A stretch of 8,586 nucleotides of DNA, from assembly GCA_031398625.1 (NCBI GenBank), contig JANNNQ010000019.1, positions 1-8,586 of the forward strand. The letters run 5' to 3'. Below are positions 6,357 to 8,586 of this stretch, piece after piece (the first letter of the stretch is position 1; each line of letters opens with the position of its first letter). The notes beneath the pieces are model-generated. The model saw only the letters and a program-made list of their open reading frames with translations. It was not told the DNA's origin and made no database searches. The DNA is from CAIUGU01 sp031398625 (GTDB taxonomy: Bacteria > Pseudomonadota > Gammaproteobacteria > Steroidobacterales > Steroidobacteraceae). Position numbers and translations under genes: made by a program.

Positions 6357-6513
6357 CGGCCGACTTCGTCGGCAAGTAGGCCTCGCGGCAGGTAGGCCTA
6401 CCGGCAAGTAGGCTGACTTCGTCAGCAAGCCAGAGTCTGGCCTGGCGTCAGCCCTACCTGGCGCGTCTGTGCCCCACCCTGCCGGCAGGCCTACTTGCCG
6501 ACGAAGTCGGCCG
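6357..6513. repeat. REP/REPIN-like nested inverted repeat
   Basis: The outer arms, 6357-6383 and 6487-6513, are perfect 27-base inverted repeats. Each arm itself folds: GCCGAC-TTC-GTCGGC at 6359-6373 and its mirror at 6497-6511. Between them are a 12-base palindrome GGTAGGCCTACC (6391-6402), a third related hairpin GCTGAC-TTC-GTCAGC (6412-6426), and GCCAG-AGT-CTGGC (6429-6441). GTAG or CTAC tetramers adjoin the hairpins, as in the GTAG-headed REP elements known from Stenotrophomonas and relatives, which are spread by RAYT transposases; two inverted REPs make a REPIN. It fills the gap between the DUF3299 stop and pip and could end transcription or protect the 3' end. No RAYT gene is in the window. 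Confidence 0.8.
6408..6457. repeat. Inner inverted repeat of the REP-like element
   Basis: GTAGGCTGAC at 6408-6417 pairs with GTCAGCCCTAC at 6447-6457 with one bulged base. Within it sits the GCCAG/CTGGC hairpin. The left half can alternatively fold on itself as GCTGAC-TTC-GTCAGC, so two mutually exclusive structures are possible. This looks like a second, diverged REP pair nested inside the outer one. Confidence 0.65.
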
Positions 6514-6522
6514 TCCCTGTTA

Positions 6523-7065
6523 CTACCTCCGGTACGGCTCAATCGTGCTCTCCGCCAGCGAATAGGCCGACGCACCCAGCCGCGTCATCTTTTCCGCCGT
6601 CTGCAGCGTTCCGGTCAGCCAGTAAGGGGTCTGCAGCGAAGCCAGCGTGAAAGGCGTCTTGAGCACCACGTGGATGATCTGGTTGGGAGGCGGGGGAGGC
6701 AGGTGGATGCAGGCACCGAAATACGGGACCAGGAAGAACTCGAGCACGCGGCCCGCCGAGTCGAGTTCCAGGGGGACAACGAAGCCCGGCACCTTCACTT
6801 TCCTGCCTGCCAGTTCCGGATTGATTGCGAACGACATTTCCTGCGGCAAGGCCGGGCCCGCCGCTTCGTTGAGGAAGTTGTGCTCGGGTGGCAGGGATTG
6901 ATCACCCTGGTTGCGCTCGTTGGCCGGCAACAGCTCGAGCCAGTCGAGCACGGGATAGTCCTGGCTGGCAGCTGCCGGCGAAGCAGCGGACGAGAGTTGC
7001 GTGGTGCTCAAGGCTGTCATCAGGCACAGCAGTGCCAGCAGGCGGGGAGATCTCGGGCCGGACAT
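6523..7065 (-). CDS. Secreted DUF3299 protein
   Basis: The 180-residue product has a signal peptide (PRSPRLLALLCLMTALS, cleavage likely near residue 28 after SSAA) and so should be periplasmic. The conserved part is recognisable as DUF3299: KVPGFVVPLE (91-100), then LVPYFGACIHLPPPPPNQ (112-129) with Cys119 and His121. The function of the family is not established. Cys119 and His121 are candidate metal ligands (my inference). The start at 7065 is fixed by AAAGGAG eight bases upstream; an in-frame ATG at 7098 has no ribosome binding site and would lengthen the n-region. It follows an ABC ATPase and permease, 41 bases after the permease stop, in the same operon. A similar trio occurs in the zinc-responsive zrg operon of Vibrio cholerae, from memory. 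The stop lies nine bases from the REP-like element, which may serve as its 3' end. Confidence 0.88.
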   Translation of the reverse strand: MSGPRSPRLLALLCLMTALSTTQLSSAASPAAASQDYPVLDWLELLPANERNQGDQSLPPEHNFLNEAAGPALPQEMSFAINPELAGRKVKVPGFVVPLELDSAGRVLEFFLVPYFGACIHLPPPPPNQIIHVVLKTPFTLASLQTPYWLTGTLQTAEKMTRLGASAYSLAESTIEPYRR

Positions 7066-7073
7066 CGTGACAA

Positions 7074-7080
7074 CTCCTTT
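7074..7080 (-). promoter_or_regulatory. Strong ribosome binding site of the DUF3299 gene
   Basis: On the minus strand AAAGGAG lies eight bases before the ATG at 7065. It is the best Shine-Dalgarno sequence in the window and selects this start over the ATG at 7098. Confidence 0.85.
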
Positions 7081-7106
7081 CGATACCAATGCATTCATGG
7101 AAGGTG

Positions 7107-8354
7107 CTAGACGCGGATGGTGAGGCCGTCGGCAAGCGTATTCCGGTAGGCGCGCCACGCCGGGACCGCTCCCGCGACCAGGGCCGCGACGATGACGGCG
7201 GCTCCCAATGCCAGCTCGAATCCACCGGGCCCTGCCGTGGACAGGAACAGTCCATAGCGCGCTTCAATCAGCGGGCGCAGCAGTGCGAGCGATCCATGGA
7301 GCAGCGCCATCCCGAGCAGCACGCCAGCGAGTCCCAGGAACGCGGCTTCGCTCATCAGCAGCAGGAACACGAATCCGGGGCGCGCTCCCACCGAGCGCAG
7401 GATCGCCATCTCGCGACGCCGCTCGTTCAGGCTCGTGAGAATGGCGGTCAGCATGCCAAGCAGTCCTGCAATGACGACGCACGCTGCGACGACCAGCAAG
7501 GCCGACTCCGCTATCCCCACGGTTTCCCACAGCTGCTGCAGGGCGACGCCAGGCAGGATCGCCAGCAGGGCCTCGCCGCGGAACTCGTTGATGGCGCGCT
7601 GGATCTGGAAGACGGCTGCCCGATTATCGAGTCCCACAATGAAAGCGGTGATCGAGTCGGGCGTGAGCGCCCCGGGTTCGCCGTCCGCGCCGGGAGCAAA
7701 CGAAGAAGGCGCGCGCTCGGCCGCGTGGATCGCTTCGATCGCTTCGAGGCTGACGTGAACAGTACGATCCGCGGGCGTACCGGTCCGCGCGAGGATGCCG
7801 CTGACCGTGAACGGATCCGCGTCGTGGTTGGCAAAGCTGACGTCGCCCAGGCCGTGGCCGAGAACGATCTGCCGGCCCACCGCGTAGTCGAGTTTCGCCG
7901 CCACTTCCGCCCCGATCACGGCATCGTGCAGGTCCGTGAAAGCCTGGCCCGCCACGAATTCCAGCGCCCGCGTCTGCGCGAAGCGGTAGTGCTCGAAGTA
8001 GTCGAGGGTCGTGCCGAGCACGCGGAAACCGTCATGCGCATCGCCCAGCGAAAGCGGAATGGTCCAGGCGACATCGGGGTGCGCCGCCACCCGCTGGTAC
8101 ACCGACCACGAGACATTGTTCGTGGCTTCCCCCAGGCGAAACACCGAATACAGCAGCAGGTTGATCGAGCCGCTGCGGGCGCCCACGATGAGGTCGGCAC
8201 CGGAGACGGTATTGGCGAAACTCGAGCGGACATCGGTACGCAGCTTCTCCACGCCGAGCAGCAGGGCAACACTCACGGCGATGCCGAGTACGGTGAGCAG
8301 TGCCGTCCCGCGGCGATTCCAGAGGCTGGCGAAGGCAAGCCGCAACGCGATCAT
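7107..8354 (-). CDS. ABC transporter permease, MacB/FtsX/LolC-type
   Basis: The 415-residue inner-membrane protein has the four-helix layout of type VII (MacB-like) ABC permeases: helix 1 at about 18-35, a large periplasmic domain at about 36-280 (MacB_PCD-like, with SGADLIVGARSG at 51-62), and helices at about 281-305, 327-353 and 380-398. The cytoplasmic loop SLNERRREMAILRSVGARP (308-326) is the coupling region typical of FtsX-domain proteins. Such transporters use ATP in the cytoplasm to drive movements in the periplasm rather than simple transport. The start ATG overlaps the stop of the ATPase gene (ATGA), so the two are translationally coupled. DUF3299 follows by 41 bases. The cargo or effector cannot be read from the sequence; neighbours suggest an envelope or metal-related role. 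No homologue-specific name is justified. Confidence 0.9.
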   Translation of the reverse strand: MIALRLAFASLWNRRGTALLTVLGIAVSVALLLGVEKLRTDVRSSFANTVSGADLIVGARSGSINLLLYSVFRLGEATNNVSWSVYQRVAAHPDVAWTIPLSLGDAHDGFRVLGTTLDYFEHYRFAQTRALEFVAGQAFTDLHDAVIGAEVAAKLDYAVGRQIVLGHGLGDVSFANHDADPFTVSGILARTGTPADRTVHVSLEAIEAIHAAERAPSSFAPGADGEPGALTPDSITAFIVGLDNRAAVFQIQRAINEFRGEALLAILPGVALQQLWETVGIAESALLVVAACVVIAGLLGMLTAILTSLNERRREMAILRSVGARPGFVFLLLMSEAAFLGLAGVLLGMALLHGSLALLRPLIEARYGLFLSTAGPGGFELALGAAVIVAALVAGAVPAWRAYRNTLADGLTIRV

Positions 8355-8586
8355 GCCGCCGTCCGGTTGAGACGCGCGAACGCAACGGACCGGTCGAACA
8401 ACCGGCTCAAGGAGGCGTCGTGGCTGACGAACAGCACCGAGGTTCCTGCTGCTGCACATTCCTGCATCAGCAGGTCGAGGAACGACTCACGCGTAGCGGC
8501 GTCGAGCGCCGACGTCGGCTCATCCGCAATCAACAGTTCGGGGCTGCCGAGCAGCGCCCGCGCGGCCGCGACCCGTTGCTGTTGGC
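8351..8586 (-). CDS. ABC transporter ATPase, LolD/MacB-type (partial, N-terminus off the right edge)
   Basis: Only the last 77 residues are in the window. They begin in the signature region (QQQRVAAARALL, following the expected LSGG), then Walker B LLIADEP (17-23) with the catalytic glutamate, the D-loop SALD (25-28) and the H-loop histidine in VLFVSHD (50-56). This is the end of a nucleotide-binding domain of the LolD/MacB subfamily that pairs with four-helix permeases. Walker A and the true start lie outside the window. Its stop overlaps the permease start by four bases (ATGA), marking the two as one transporter. Any operon promoter or upstream partner gene is also beyond the edge. Confidence 0.93.
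   Translation of the reverse strand, partial: QQQRVAAARALLGSPELLIADEPTSALDAATRESFLDLLMQECAAAGTSVLFVSHDASLSRLFDRSVAFARLNRTAA

Noticed and set aside
5400..6395. Long plus-strand open frame opposite pip
   Set aside because: It is antisense to a peptidase with a full catalytic triad and itself has no recognisable motif.
6357..6513. CRISPR array or insertion sequence ends
   Set aside because: The repeats are inverted rather than direct and evenly spaced, and no transposase frame lies between the arms.
6300..6575. Upstream in-frame extension of the proline iminopeptidase
   Set aside because: It would translate the REP-like repeat into an Arg-rich peptide not found in the family; the family N-terminus starts at 6299.

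Overview
The window looks like chromosome of a high-GC gammaproteobacterium, perhaps of the Xanthomonadales/Nevskiales/Steroidobacter kind. This is inferred from the adjacent lgt and thyA genes, the GC-rich codon use, a REP-like element with GTAG heads, and a lipoprotein cellulase with a Calx-beta domain. No ribosomal RNA or other marker fixes the taxon. I see no tRNA, rRNA, CRISPR array, integrase or transposase.

Layout from left to right. A minus-strand GH5 glycoside hydrolase lipoprotein runs off the left edge (1-1194). A divergent intergenic region of 314 bases follows (1195-1508). The plus strand then carries an RlmI-type 23S rRNA methyltransferase (1509-2741), lgt (2830-3657), thyA (3657-4451, overlapping lgt by one base) and a small SET-domain protein lysine methyltransferase with lysine-rich tails (4649-5308). 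Convergent to it on the minus strand is a proline iminopeptidase (5340-6299). Upstream of that peptidase lies a REP/REPIN-like nested inverted repeat (6357-6513). The right end is a minus-strand operon read from the edge inward: the C-terminal part of an ABC ATPase, its MacB/FtsX-type permease (ATGA overlap) and a secreted DUF3299 protein.

Functionally, rlmI, lgt and thyA are housekeeping genes (ribosome modification, lipoprotein maturation, dTMP synthesis). Lgt would be needed to lipidate the GH5 lipoprotein encoded to the left. The ABC-ATPase/permease/DUF3299 set resembles the core of the zinc-related zrg operon described in Vibrio cholerae, so a role in metal handling at the envelope is a reasonable hypothesis.

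The most unusual item is the SET protein. Its C-terminal basic tail contains TARKS, the same five residues that surround Lys9 of histone H3, plus a second ARK site, and so raises the idea of self-methylation. The second is the REPIN-like element, with a perfect 27-base inverted repeat enclosing further hairpins. The rest is ordinary core genome.
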